From Oscillospiraceae bacterium (GTDB lineage: Bacteria > Bacillota > Clostridia > Oscillospirales > Oscillospiraceae), in the NCBI GenBank assembly GCA_018265835.1, contig JABLYK010000007.1:1-64000 (forward strand): DNA of 64,000 bases, read 5' to 3'. Shown in pieces: positions 31,364 to 39,302 of this stretch. The translations under genes and the position numbers were made by a program. Within the stretch, counting starts at the first letter, position 1. The number at the start of each line of letters is the position of its first letter. The notes beneath the pieces were generated by a model. That model saw only the letters and a list, made by a program, of their open reading frames with translations, did not search any database and was not told where the DNA came from.

Positions 31364-33340
31364 ATGCACTGCACTGTCAAGATTACAGATGATCTGTTCT
31401 GGATCGGCGCATCCGACCGCCGTCTGGCGCTGTTTGAGAGCGTCTACCCCATTCCGCGCGGCGTTTCCTATAACTCTTATGTCCTGCTGGACGAAAAGAC
31501 CGTCCTGCTCGACACTGTCGATCACGCCGTCGCCGGTCAGTTTTTCGAAAACCTCGAATACGTGCTCGACGGCCGCCCGCTCGACTACGTCGTCGTCCAT
31601 CACATGGAGCCGGATCACGCCAAGACCCTCGGCGATGTGGTGCTGCGTCATCCGGAAGCGAAGATCATCTGCAACGAGAAGATCCGCGAGATGATCGGCA
31701 ACTTCTTCACCTTTGACATTGACTCCCGCGCCGTCATCGTAAACGAGGGCGACACGGTCTGCTTCGGCAAGCACACCCTCGCGTTCGTCATGGCGCCGAT
31801 GGTGCACTGGCCGGAGGTCATGGTCAGCTACGACACCACCGACAAGGTTCTCTTCTCCGCCGACGCATTTGGCACCTTCGGCGCACTCAACGGCAACCTC
31901 TACGCCGATGAGTACGACTTTGAGCACGACTGGCTACCCGACGCCCGCCGGTATTTCACCAACATCGTCGGCAAATACGGCGTGCAGGTGCAGGCGCTGC
32001 TGAAGAAGGCCGCCGGGCTGGATATCCGCATGATCTGCCCGCTGCACGGTCCGGTGTGGCGCAAGAACATCAGCTGGTTCATCGAAAAGTACGACAAGTG
32101 GAGCTCCTACACCCCGGAGGACAACGCGGTCATGATCGCCTACGCCTCCGTCTACGGCAACACGGAGAACACCGCGCACGTGCTCGCCACCATGCTGGCC
32201 GAGCGCGGCGTGAAGAACATCGCCATGTACGACGTGTCCGTCACGCATCCGAGCTACATCGTGGCCGAGGCCTTCCGCTGCAGCCACCTGGTGTTCGCCT
32301 CCACGACCTACAACGCCGGCATCTTCGTGAATATGGAGACCGCCCTGCTGGACATCGCGGCGCACAACGTGCTCAACCGCACCGTCGCCGTCATCGAAAA
32401 CGGTTCCTGGGCGCCGACCTCCGGCCAGCTCATGCGCAACATTCTCTCCCGTCTCAAGGGCATTACCATCCTCAACGAGTCGCTCACGCTCAAATCCTCA
32501 CTGAAGGAAAATCAGCTCGGCGCGCTGGAGCAGATCGCCGACGCGATCTACGAATCCATGCCGAAGCCGCGTCCGATCGTGAACGACGGCCCGCAGAACC
32601 CCGCCGCGCTGTTCAAGTTCAGCTATGGCCTGTACGCCCTGTCCGCGAAAGAGGGCGACAAGGACAACTGCTGCATCATCAACACCGCCATCCAGATGGC
32701 CAACAAGCCGGAGCGCATCTCCATCTCCGTCATCAAGGCCAACTACACCTGTGGCATGATCGAGCGCACCGGGAAGTTCAACCTCTCGATCCTCACAAAG
32801 GAAGTGCCCTTCTCTGTGTTCCAGCACTTCGGCTTCCAGTCCGGCGCGGACACCGACAAGTTCGCCGACTGGGCCGACTGCGCGCGCAGCGAAAACGGCC
32901 TGTACTATCTCACGCGCTACACCAACGCCATGTTCTCCTGCCGCGTGGTGGAGAGCTACGATCAGGGCTCGCACCGGCTCTTCATCGCCGAGATCGTGGA
33001 GTCCAAGCTCTTCAACGACGATGAGACCGTCACCTACGGCTACTACCGCGACGTCATCAAGCCGAAGCCGAAGAAGCTCGCCAAGGCCGAGGGCGCGTGC
33101 TGGGTCTGCTCCGTGTGCGGCTATGTGTACGAGGGCGAGACTCTCCCGGCGGACTACATCTGCCCGCTGTGCAAGCACCCCGCGTCCGACTTCGTCAAGC
33201 AGGACGCCAAGCCCGCTGAAAAGCGCGTTGGCTTCGTCTGCTCCGTGTGCGGCTACGTGTACGAGGGCGAGACCATGCCGGACGACTTTATCTGCCCGCT
33301 GTGCCACCACCCGAAAGCGGACTTCAAGCCGCTCGAGTGA
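31364..33340 (+). CDS. Multidomain flavodiiron protein with flavin reductase and two rubredoxins
   Basis: A 658-residue flavodiiron protein (FprA/A-type flavoprotein), which reduces oxygen to water or NO to N2O in anaerobes. The lactamase-like diiron domain (1-250) has the ligand set H80-x-E82-x-D84-H85, H148, D167 and H228. A flavodoxin domain follows (about 255-395, YASVYGNTENTA), then a flavin-reductase-like domain (about 412-575) and two C-terminal rubredoxins (about 583-617 and 623-658), each with CSVCGYVYEG and CPLC. The fusion carries most of the electron chain from reductant to diiron site in one chain. The ATG at 31364 has GGAGG; the TTG six bases earlier was not used. Confidence 0.94.
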   Translation: MHCTVKITDDLFWIGASDRRLALFESVYPIPRGVSYNSYVLLDEKTVLLDTVDHAVAGQFFENLEYVLDGRPLDYVVVHHMEPDHAKTLGDVVLRHPEAKIICNEKIREMIGNFFTFDIDSRAVIVNEGDTVCFGKHTLAFVMAPMVHWPEVMVSYDTTDKVLFSADAFGTFGALNGNLYADEYDFEHDWLPDARRYFTNIVGKYGVQVQALLKKAAGLDIRMICPLHGPVWRKNISWFIEKYDKWSSYTPEDNAVMIAYASVYGNTENTAHVLATMLAERGVKNIAMYDVSVTHPSYIVAEAFRCSHLVFASTTYNAGIFVNMETALLDIAAHNVLNRTVAVIENGSWAPTSGQLMRNILSRLKGITILNESLTLKSSLKENQLGALEQIADAIYESMPKPRPIVNDGPQNPAALFKFSYGLYALSAKEGDKDNCCIINTAIQMANKPERISISVIKANYTCGMIERTGKFNLSILTKEVPFSVFQHFGFQSGADTDKFADWADCARSENGLYYLTRYTNAMFSCRVVESYDQGSHRLFIAEIVESKLFNDDETVTYGYYRDVIKPKPKKLAKAEGACWVCSVCGYVYEGETLPADYICPLCKHPASDFVKQDAKPAEKRVGFVCSVCGYVYEGETMPDDFICPLCHHPKADFKPLE

Positions 33341-33359
33341 TTCCAATCTGATGGATGTA

Positions 33360-33392
33360 AAATTCCCCGCGCCAAAATGGTGCGGGGAATTT
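33360..33392 (+). terminator. Terminator of the flavodiiron gene
   Basis: AATTCCCCGCGCC/GGTGCGGGGAATT hairpin followed by TCTTCT. Confidence 0.8.
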
Positions 33393-33406
33393 CTTCTCCC
33401 ACACTC

Positions 33407-33435
33407 TTGACAGCGCGACGGCAGACGCCTATACT
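33407..33435 (+). promoter_or_regulatory. Promoter of the thiamine operon
   Basis: -35 TTGACA, 17 bp, -10 TATACT, just before the TPP riboswitch. Confidence 0.75.
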
Positions 33436-33445
33436 GAAACATGCA

Positions 33446-33523
33446 AGGGAGTCTTCAACAGAGGGCTGAGAGGAGGGTGTATTCCCTCGACCTTACCTGA
33501 TTTGGATCATGCCAACGTAGGGA
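33446..33523 (+). promoter_or_regulatory. TPP riboswitch (THI element)
   Basis: Conserved TPP aptamer segments in the right order: GGGAGTC, GGGCTGAGAGGAGGG, TTCCCTCGACC, CCTGATTTGGATCATGCC and AACGTAGGGA. These hold the pyrimidine-sensing CTGAGA core and the pyrophosphate-binding GATCATGCC/ACGTAGGG half. A terminator follows at 33560, so control is probably by premature termination when thiamine pyrophosphate is bound. Confidence 0.97.
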
Positions 33524-33559
33524 CGCACACAGAAATGCAGTCTGTTGCACAACGTGCAA

Positions 33560-33595
33560 ACGGGACGTCTCCTGCGAGGCGTCCCGTCTTTTTCA
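33560..33595 (+). terminator. Riboswitch expression-platform terminator
   Basis: ACGGGACGTCTC/GAGGCGTCCCGT-type hairpin followed by CTTTTTC. A TTGCAC/GTGCAA hairpin (33545-33559) lies between it and the aptamer and may be part of the alternative fold. Confidence 0.85.
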
Positions 33596-33624
33596 TTTTG
33601 TACATTTTAAAGGAGGAAACCAAT

Positions 33625-33921
33625 ATGAACGCAAGTGTCGCCATTCAGGTTCTGCCCAACGTGGTGGAAAACGATGAGCTGATCCGCATTGTAGATGAGG
33701 CCATCGCCTATATCAAATCCTTCGGGCTCCACACCGTAGTCGGCGCCTTTGAGACGACCGTCGAGGGCGATTACGACACGCTGATGGAAATCGTCAAGGG
33801 CTGTTCCCGCATCTGCGTGGAGGCCGGCGCCCCCGGCGTGATGACCTATGTGAAAATCAACTTCGACCCGGAAGGCGTGCTCACCATCGACCAGAAGACG
33901 GCGAAGCATCAGGAGGCGTGA
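33625..33921 (+). CDS. MTH1187/YkoF-type thiamine-binding protein
   Basis: A 98-residue protein of the Thiamine_BP (formerly DUF77, MTH1187/YqgV) family: short ferredoxin-like fold, ASVAIQVLPNVVENDELIRIVDEAI at the start and GAFETTVEGDYDTLMEIV in the middle. Family members bind thiamine or its pyrimidine part in the cytoplasm. AGGAGG precedes the ATG. It is first after the TPP riboswitch and ends 4 bp before thiM. A role in thiamine trafficking is inferred from family and location. Confidence 0.85.
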   Translation: MNASVAIQVLPNVVENDELIRIVDEAIAYIKSFGLHTVVGAFETTVEGDYDTLMEIVKGCSRICVEAGAPGVMTYVKINFDPEGVLTIDQKTAKHQEA

Positions 33922-33925
33922 GTAT

Positions 33926-34753
33926 ATGGAGTTTGCATCCGCGCTGCGGGCAGTCCGCACACGCGCGCCCCTCGTGCAGTGCATCACCAACTTTGTCACC
34001 GTAAACGACTGCGCCAACATCCTGCTGGCGGCCGGCGCGTCCCCCACCATGGCGCATGACATCCGGGAGGTGGAGGAATCCGTCGCCGGGGTACAGGCGC
34101 TTGTGCTGAACATGGGCGCGATCGAGGACGCCGATGCCATGGTGCTCGCCGGAAAACGCGCAAACGCACTGGGCATCCCCGTCGTGCTCGATCCGGTGGC
34201 CGCCGGGGTCACGGCGCTGCGCCGGGAGGTCGCCGCGCGGCTGCTGCGCGAGGTGCGCATCGCCGTCATCCGCGGCAACGCCTCGGAGATCCGCGCCATG
34301 GCTTCCGGCGAAATCGGCGGAAGCGGCGTGGACGTCGCAGCGGTGGACGCCGTCACAGAGGACAACCTCCCGCAGGCCGTGGCAATGGCGCAGACGCTCG
34401 CGCGCCGTACCGGCGGTGTGGTGGCCATCTCTGGCCCCATCGACGTGATTGCGGACGGCGAGCACGCCGCGCTGCTGCGCAATGGCTGCGCCACCATGTC
34501 GCGCATCACCGGCAGCGGCTGCATGGTCACAACGCTCGCGGGCGCGTTCTGCGGCGCGCTGCCGGAGAAGCCCTTCCGCGCAGCCTGCGCGGCGCTGGCC
34601 ACCATGGGCGTCTGCGGTGAGGTCGCGGAAGCCCGCCGGCTGCAAAACGGCACCGGCAACGCCACCTTCCGCACCGATCTGATCGACGCGGTATTCAATC
34701 TCACAGAAGAACAACTGACCAAAGGAGTCCGTTATGAAGTTTACGAAGGATGA
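33926..34753 (+). CDS. thiM: Hydroxyethylthiazole kinase
   Basis: A 275-residue ThiM of the ribokinase-like fold, phosphorylating the thiazole alcohol for thiamine salvage. Landmarks are LVQCITNFVTVNDCANILLAAGASP near the N-terminus, NMGAIED, LDPVAAG and the ATP-site SRITGSGCMVTT around residue 192. AGGAGG overlaps the preceding gene's end. The 3' end overlaps thiE by 20 bp. It is part of the riboswitch-controlled operon. Confidence 0.96.
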   Translation: MEFASALRAVRTRAPLVQCITNFVTVNDCANILLAAGASPTMAHDIREVEESVAGVQALVLNMGAIEDADAMVLAGKRANALGIPVVLDPVAAGVTALRREVAARLLREVRIAVIRGNASEIRAMASGEIGGSGVDVAAVDAVTEDNLPQAVAMAQTLARRTGGVVAISGPIDVIADGEHAALLRNGCATMSRITGSGCMVTTLAGAFCGALPEKPFRAACAALATMGVCGEVAEARRLQNGTGNATFRTDLIDAVFNLTEEQLTKGVRYEVYEG

Positions 34754-35396
34754 AATCAGACAGTCGATGCTGCTCTACGCCGTCACCGACCGCATGTGGC
34801 TGCGCGAGGGGGAAACGCTTGCGCAGGTCACGGAGCGCGTGCTGCAAAGCGGCGCGACGTTCCTGCAGCTCCGGGAAAAGGAGCTGACACACGATGCATT
34901 TCTCGACGAGGCGGTCGAGCTGAAGGCGCTGTGCGCGCGGTATCGCGTCCCGTTCGTCGTCAACGACGCGATCGACATTGCACTCGCCTGCGGTGCGGAC
35001 GGCGTCCACGTTGGCCAGTCGGATATCGTGGGCAGAGATGTGCGCGCCATGATCGGCCCGGATATGCTGTTGGGTATCTCCGCCAACACGGTGGAGACCG
35101 CCGTGGCCGCGCAGCGCGCCGGAGCGGACTACATTGGCGTGGGCGCGGTGTTCGGCACCACCACCAAGAAGGATGCCGAGACGCTCTCTGTGGCGGCGCT
35201 GCGCGCCATCTGCGACGCGGTGGACATTCCCGTCGTCGCCATCGGCGGTATTTCCAGGGACAATATCGCCCAGCTCTCCGGCAGCGGCGTGGACGGCGTG
35301 GCCGTGATCTCAGCCATCTATGGTCAGCCCGATCCCGCAGCCGCGACTACCGACCTGCTCGAGCGGGCGCGAAAGATGGTCGCCGCACATGGATAA
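34734..35396 (+). CDS. thiE: Thiamine-phosphate synthase
   Basis: A 220-residue TIM-barrel ThiE coupling HMP-pyrophosphate with thiazole phosphate. Visible are QLREKE (about 43-48), VNDAIDIALACGADGVHVGQSD (about 80-100), GAVFGTTTK and AIGGIS. AAAGGAG lies before the ATG inside thiM. The downstream HAD gene starts 8 bp before the thiE stop. Neither thiC nor the thiazole synthesis genes is present, so the operon looks like a salvage unit. Confidence 0.96.
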   Translation: MKFTKDEIRQSMLLYAVTDRMWLREGETLAQVTERVLQSGATFLQLREKELTHDAFLDEAVELKALCARYRVPFVVNDAIDIALACGADGVHVGQSDIVGRDVRAMIGPDMLLGISANTVETAVAAQRAGADYIGVGAVFGTTTKKDAETLSVAALRAICDAVDIPVVAIGGISRDNIAQLSGSGVDGVAVISAIYGQPDPAAATTDLLERARKMVAAHG

Positions 35397-36027
35397 GCGC
35401 TGTGCCATCTTTGACATGGACGGCACGCTCATCGACTCCATGGGCTGCTGGCAGCGGCTTGGCCGGGAATACCTCGCCAAGATGGGCGTGCGGGAAAATG
35501 TGGAGCCGGTCATAGAGCGCATCAAGCCCATGACGATGCTGGAATCGTCCGCGGTGTTCATGGAGGCGTTCGGCATTCCCGGTCCACCGGAGCGAATCGC
35601 GGCGGAGATGAACGCCATGATGGACGCGCACTACCGCAGCGACATTCCCCTGAAGTCCGGCGCGGCGGACTATCTCCGCGCGCTGCAGCGCAAGGGCGTC
35701 CGCCTGTGCGTTGCGACGGCCACGCCGGAGCCTCTGGCACGGGCGTGTCTGGAACGGCTGGGCGTCGCGGACTGCTTTGCTTTTCTTTTGAGCTGCGACG
35801 CCGTGGCCGCCGGCAAGGACCGGCCGGATGTGTTTCTGGAGGCCGCCCGGCGTCTCGGCGCCGTGCCGGAGGACGTCGCTGTCTACGAGGATGCCATCTA
35901 CGCCGCCCGCACCGCCAAGGCCGCCGGCTTCTGGGTCGCCGGCGTTTACGACGATGCGAGTGCGGCCGACTGGGCGGCGCTGAACGCGCTTTGCGACGCG
36001 ACCATCCGGGACTGGCGGCAGCTTTGA
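35389..36027 (+). CDS. HAD-family phosphatase in the thiamine operon
   Basis: A 212-residue HAD hydrolase of the beta-phosphoglucomutase-like subfamily: FDMDGTLIDSM with the nucleophile aspartate at about 9, a helical cap, ATATPEP, the lysine in AGKDRPDV, and VYEDAIYA. Its start overlaps thiE by 8 bp, so it is translated with the pathway. A thiamine-phosphate or HMP-phosphate phosphatase role is plausible from position, since salvage to free thiamine needs such an enzyme, but HAD enzymes are promiscuous and the substrate is not shown here. Confidence 0.85.
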   Translation: MDKRCAIFDMDGTLIDSMGCWQRLGREYLAKMGVRENVEPVIERIKPMTMLESSAVFMEAFGIPGPPERIAAEMNAMMDAHYRSDIPLKSGAADYLRALQRKGVRLCVATATPEPLARACLERLGVADCFAFLLSCDAVAAGKDRPDVFLEAARRLGAVPEDVAVYEDAIYAARTAKAAGFWVAGVYDDASAADWAALNALCDATIRDWRQL

Positions 36028-36130
36028 TGCAATTGTAAACTTTTTTCTGCTTCACAATGGCTAATATTTTTTTAAGGATTTCTGGCTATAGTAACCTTGA
36101 AAATGCTCTTGTGAAACGGAGGTTTCTGCA

Positions 36131-36814
36131 ATGGAAAAAGCGCTGCGGATTGGAATTTTTGGCGACTCCCTGATGAAGGCCACGCTGCCTGACGATTGTC
36201 TGCGTTACCATTTTCATCAGGAAATCCTCGACCCATTTTTGGCGCATGTGCGCGGCAACGTCGTGAACAAAGCGAAGTTCGGTGCAACCATTCGCAAAGG
36301 CAAGGCCATTTTGCAAAAAGACCTCGCCAGCGGCAACCGTTATGGCTATGTTCTGCTGGAGTATGGCGGCAACGACTGCAATCACGACTGGCCCGACGTA
36401 GCCAGCCGCCCGGATTGCGACCATTTCCCCGTTGTGAGCCTGCAGGAATTCACCGACACGCTCACCGAGATGATCGACCAGCTTCAGGAAAACGGCGCCA
36501 AGCCCATTCTCATGACGCTCCCGCCGATTGATTCGGAAAAGTACCTGAACTTCCTCAACACCAAAGGCTCGGACCGCGGGGCGCTGCTGCACTGGCTGCG
36601 GGACGCCAACCGCATTTACCGCACGCAGGAGCTGTACTCCGACGCAGTCTATAAGCTCTCCGTCAAGCTGGGGCTTCCGTGCGTCGATGTGCGCGCCGCG
36701 TTTCTGCAGCAGTCGGATTTCACGAAGCTCATCTCCGAGGACGGCATCCACCCCTCCGCCGAGGGTTACAATCTGCTGTACGCAACGCTGATTGACGCGC
36801 TGCAAACGGCCTGA
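36131..36814 (+). CDS. SGNH/GDSL-family hydrolase
   Basis: A 227-residue SGNH esterase/hydrolase without a signal peptide. Block I GDSLMKA places the nucleophile serine at about residue 13, YGGNDCNHDW is the GxND block (around residues 80-85), and DGIHPSAEGY carries the catalytic Asp-His pair near residue 205. GGAGG precedes the ATG. It is monocistronic with a strong terminator. The substrate is unknown; a deacetylase or esterase acting on a cytosolic compound is likely. Confidence 0.88.
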   Translation: MEKALRIGIFGDSLMKATLPDDCLRYHFHQEILDPFLAHVRGNVVNKAKFGATIRKGKAILQKDLASGNRYGYVLLEYGGNDCNHDWPDVASRPDCDHFPVVSLQEFTDTLTEMIDQLQENGAKPILMTLPPIDSEKYLNFLNTKGSDRGALLHWLRDANRIYRTQELYSDAVYKLSVKLGLPCVDVRAAFLQQSDFTKLISEDGIHPSAEGYNLLYATLIDALQTA

Positions 36815-36836
36815 TTCTTTTCTTCCCCCCTTTTTA

Positions 36837-36874
36837 AAAGCGCCGCTTCCGGCTTCGGAAGCGGCGCTTTTGTG
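36837..36874 (+). terminator. Terminator of the SGNH hydrolase gene
   Basis: AAAAGCGCCGCTTCC/GGAAGCGGCGCTTTT with a six-base loop. Confidence 0.92.
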
Positions 36875-36966
36875 CTACTTGGCAGTGCCTGGATGCAACT
36901 TATGTATGCCCGGCTTGCCAAGAGGAAGCTCCTTTTTTATAATGAATCCGGAAGGAGGAACTGCAG

Positions 36967-37407
36967 ATGAAAATCACCGTCAAGCAAAAAACGGATGCCC
37001 CAGACATCGAAGTGCTCATAAGCTGCGCCTCTGTGGACAGCACGGTGTGCCGGGTCGTATCTGTGCTGTCCGCCATAGACGCCAAACTCACCTGTCGGAA
37101 AAACGGCACGATTTTTCAGATTGAGGCCGGGCGCATTCTGTACATCGAATCTGTGGAGCGCAAGACCTTTCTTTATACCGAGGATCAAATTTATGAAACG
37201 GACAAGCGCCTGTACGAGCTGGAGCAAGCCTTGAAAAACTGTTCCTTCTTCCGGGCGTCCAAATCGGTCATCATCAATTTGCAGCGCGTGCAGTCCCTGC
37301 GCCCGGAGCTGGGCGCACGGCTCCTGCTCACGATGGACAATCAGGAACAAATCATTGTGTCGCGGCAATACGCCGGGACGATCAAAAGTGCTTTGGAGGT
37401 CGATTAA
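36967..37407 (+). CDS. LytTR-domain DNA-binding regulator
   Basis: A 146-residue regulator with a LytTR domain in its C-terminal two thirds (about 45-140: GRILYIESVERKTFLYT, FFRASKSVIINLQRVQ, ISRQYAG-like end). There is no receiver domain, so it is the stand-alone LytTR type that is usually paired with a membrane protein. GGAAGGAGG precedes the ATG. The next gene (DUF3021) begins directly after its stop codon, and such pairs are common in Firmicutes as small autoregulated units. Target and signal are unknown. Confidence 0.88.
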   Translation: MKITVKQKTDAPDIEVLISCASVDSTVCRVVSVLSAIDAKLTCRKNGTIFQIEAGRILYIESVERKTFLYTEDQIYETDKRLYELEQALKNCSFFRASKSVIINLQRVQSLRPELGARLLLTMDNQEQIIVSRQYAGTIKSALEVD

Positions 37408-37902
37408 ATGAAACCACGAACGCTTGCAATCACACGCTTTCTCTCGATCTTTTTCTTTGTCTTTGGCTGTCTGGAGTTTTTGTTTTTCGCGCAGAGGTGG
37501 ATTCCGTATCTCGGCGGCTCCGGCGGCATCGCAGATGTTTATACCCGATTGAACCTGATGGCGGCGCTTGTCTTCACCGCATCGCACACCGTAATCATGA
37601 GCGAACGGCTGGATCGCCGGTTTTCCGTCAAGGGACGCGTCCTTGCCTGCGCTCTTCCCTGCATCCTCGTCTGCGGGCTTCTGGCGCATCATTTTGGTTT
37701 TCCCTCTTTGATTCTCCTGCTGACAGGCGAGCATAGCAAAACGGTTGCCAGCATCATCTGGACGATTGCGCTGGTACTGTGCACTACACTGTGGATTCTG
37801 GTCTACGCGCTGATCGAGCGGCATTACTGCAAAATCGGACAGACTTACAACGCCGCCCTCGCCGCATACAAAAAGAATCTGACGGAGCGTCCCTCGTCCT
37901 GA
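37408..37902 (+). CDS. DUF3021 membrane protein
   Basis: A 164-residue protein with four predicted membrane helices (about 10-28, 45-65, 75-100 and 112-135) and a short cytoplasmic tail. It matches the DUF3021 proteins that accompany LytTR regulators and often hold them inactive at the membrane. Its ATG directly follows the LytTR stop codon, so the two are translationally coupled. That role is inferred from other pairs. Confidence 0.82.
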   Translation: MKPRTLAITRFLSIFFFVFGCLEFLFFAQRWIPYLGGSGGIADVYTRLNLMAALVFTASHTVIMSERLDRRFSVKGRVLACALPCILVCGLLAHHFGFPSLILLLTGEHSKTVASIIWTIALVLCTTLWILVYALIERHYCKIGQTYNAALAAYKKNLTERPSS

Positions 37903-37914
37903 TGCAAAAATGAT

Positions 37915-37939
37915 GCGCCCCGGCCAATGGCCGGGGCGC
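37915..37939. terminator. Bidirectional terminator hairpin
   Basis: GCGCCCCGGCC/GGCCGGGGCGC with a three-base AAT loop, between the convergent DUF3021 and queT genes. Confidence 0.75.
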
Positions 37940-37947
37940 ACGTTCCT

Positions 37948-38481
37948 TTATTGATACTGCGCCGCAAGCTCCATGAACTTCCTGTTTCCCGGCAGCAGCC
38001 GCAGCAGCGGCAGGCCAAGCACCAGCATCACGGCAAGCTCGCCCGCGCCGACTTCGCCCGCAAACACCCAGAACACCGGCGAGAACGACGGGAACGCCGT
38101 CTCGGTCAGTGTCCACATGAGCACCGCTCCAACAATCACCGCGTTCCACACGACCGGCATGAGCGCCGCAAGGATGCACCGCGTCCAGGACTTGGCGCCG
38201 CACCCCTTGCCGAGCGCCGCGACGCACAGGCACGCGCCAAGCGTGGCGAGCGAGCCGAACACGACGTCCAGAACGCCGGCGGCGCTGATGAGGTTTGCAA
38301 TCGCGCAGCCGAGGAACAATCCCCACGCCGTGCAGGGCGCAAAAAACGGAAGTATACACAGCACCTCCGACACCCGCATTTGAATGGCTCCATAGCTGAT
38401 CGGGGCCAAAACCATCGTCAGCGCAGCGTACGCCGCGCCCACGACCGCCGCAGCGGTCAATTTCTTCGTTGAAGTGTGCAT
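37948..38481 (-). CDS. queT: Queuosine-precursor ECF transporter S component
   Basis: A 177-residue QueT-family S component with about six membrane helices (MVLAPISYGAIQMRVSEVLCILPFF is the family's first signature). It imports preQ1 or a related queuosine precursor through a shared ECF module. The ATG at 38481 was chosen because GGGAGG ends 10 bp upstream; the longer frame starts inside the riboswitch. The preQ1 riboswitch at 38492-38537 and the neighbouring queH support the substrate assignment strongly. Confidence 0.93.
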   Translation of the reverse strand: MHTSTKKLTAAAVVGAAYAALTMVLAPISYGAIQMRVSEVLCILPFFAPCTAWGLFLGCAIANLISAAGVLDVVFGSLATLGACLCVAALGKGCGAKSWTRCILAALMPVVWNAVIVGAVLMWTLTETAFPSFSPVFWVFAGEVGAGELAVMLVLGLPLLRLLPGNRKFMELAAQYQ

Positions 38482-38491
38482 TGCAAAACTT

Positions 38492-38537
38492 CCTCCCATT
38501 TTTTTCATTTCGAACGCAGGGGTATGGCACCTGCGTT
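38492..38537 (-). promoter_or_regulatory. preQ1-I riboswitch of queT
   Basis: On the minus strand a stem ACGCAGG/CCTGCGT encloses a loop TGCCATACC. After it comes an A-rich tail, then ATGGGAGG. The loop's CCAT can pair with ATGG of the tail to form the H-type pseudoknot, which would bury the ribosome binding site. Size, order of elements and position match the preQ1-I class, with translational control. The gene downstream encodes the precursor importer. Confidence 0.8.
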
Positions 38538-38555
38538 TATTCAGTTGCGTCCGCT

Positions 38556-38584
38556 ATTTTACACGCCTGCGCCGGGCTTGTCAA
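38556..38584 (-). promoter_or_regulatory. queT promoter, within the 3' end of queH
   Basis: Minus-strand -35 TTGACA, 17 bp, -10 TAAAAT. It overlaps the last codons of queH, so queT has its own transcript that begins just ahead of the riboswitch. Confidence 0.7.
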
Positions 38585-39185
38585 CCGGTTTGCTGAACAG
38601 GCAGCCGCAGTAATCCTGCCGGTAGAGTCCGTACTGCTTCGACAGCTCAATGCTGCGCTTGTAGCCCTCGCGCTTTTTGAAGTCCGACGGCAGCCACGCC
38701 ACGCCGTACTGCGCCGCAAGCGCCGCGCCGATGGCGTTGAGCCGCTCGGCGTCCTTGTGCGGCGAGACGGTGAGCGTCGTGCAGAAGAAGTCAAATCCGT
38801 GCGCCTTCGCCAGCCGCGCGGTTTCCTCCAGCCGCAGCCGGAAGCACACCGTGCACCGCGCGCCGCCCTCCGGCTCGCGCTCCAGCCCGCGCACCGCCTC
38901 GGTATACCGCGCGCCGTCGTATTCGCACGCCAGCATGTCCACCGTCTCCGGGGTGGGGAGCTGCGCGATGATCTGCTGCTGCCAGTACAGCCGCTTGTCG
39001 TATTCCTCCCGAGGCTGGATGTTCGGGTTATAATACAGCACCGTCACGCGAAAATACCGCGTGAGATATTCCAGCACATAGCTGCTGCACGGCCCGCAGC
39101 AGCTTTGCAGCAGCAGCCGGGGCTTCTCCCCTGCCGGCAGCGCCGCAACCACCGCATCCGTCTGCTTTTGATAGTTTGTTTTCAT
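38559..39185 (-). CDS. queH: Epoxyqueuosine reductase QueH
   Basis: A 208-residue QueH (former DUF208), which reduces epoxyqueuosine in tRNA to queuosine, replacing the cobalamin-dependent QueG. Conserved cysteines are visible in LLQSCCGPCSS (about 27-37), GGARCTVCFRLR (about 100-110) and QDYCGCLFS near the C-terminus, enough for Fe-S and metal sites. The ATG at 39185 is the start giving family length; the long upstream open frame is the shadow of the divergent deaminase. queT follows on the same strand with its own promoter. Confidence 0.94.
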   Translation of the reverse strand: MKTNYQKQTDAVVAALPAGEKPRLLLQSCCGPCSSYVLEYLTRYFRVTVLYYNPNIQPREEYDKRLYWQQQIIAQLPTPETVDMLACEYDGARYTEAVRGLEREPEGGARCTVCFRLRLEETARLAKAHGFDFFCTTLTVSPHKDAERLNAIGAALAAQYGVAWLPSDFKKREGYKRSIELSKQYGLYRQDYCGCLFSKPVDKPGAGV

Positions 39186-39238
39186 ACGATCACCGCAAAA
39201 AAGTATACCACACAGCACACAGGAAAGATAGATTTTGC

Positions 39239-39266
39239 TTGACTTTCGGCACGAAAAAGTTACACT
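39239..39266 (+). promoter_or_regulatory. Promoter of the deoxycytidylate deaminase gene
   Basis: -35 TTGACT, 16 bp, -10 TACACT. Confidence 0.55.
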
Positions 39267-39302
39267 GATATCATACAATTCCAGAAAGGTACGGTGCTGT
39301 CC

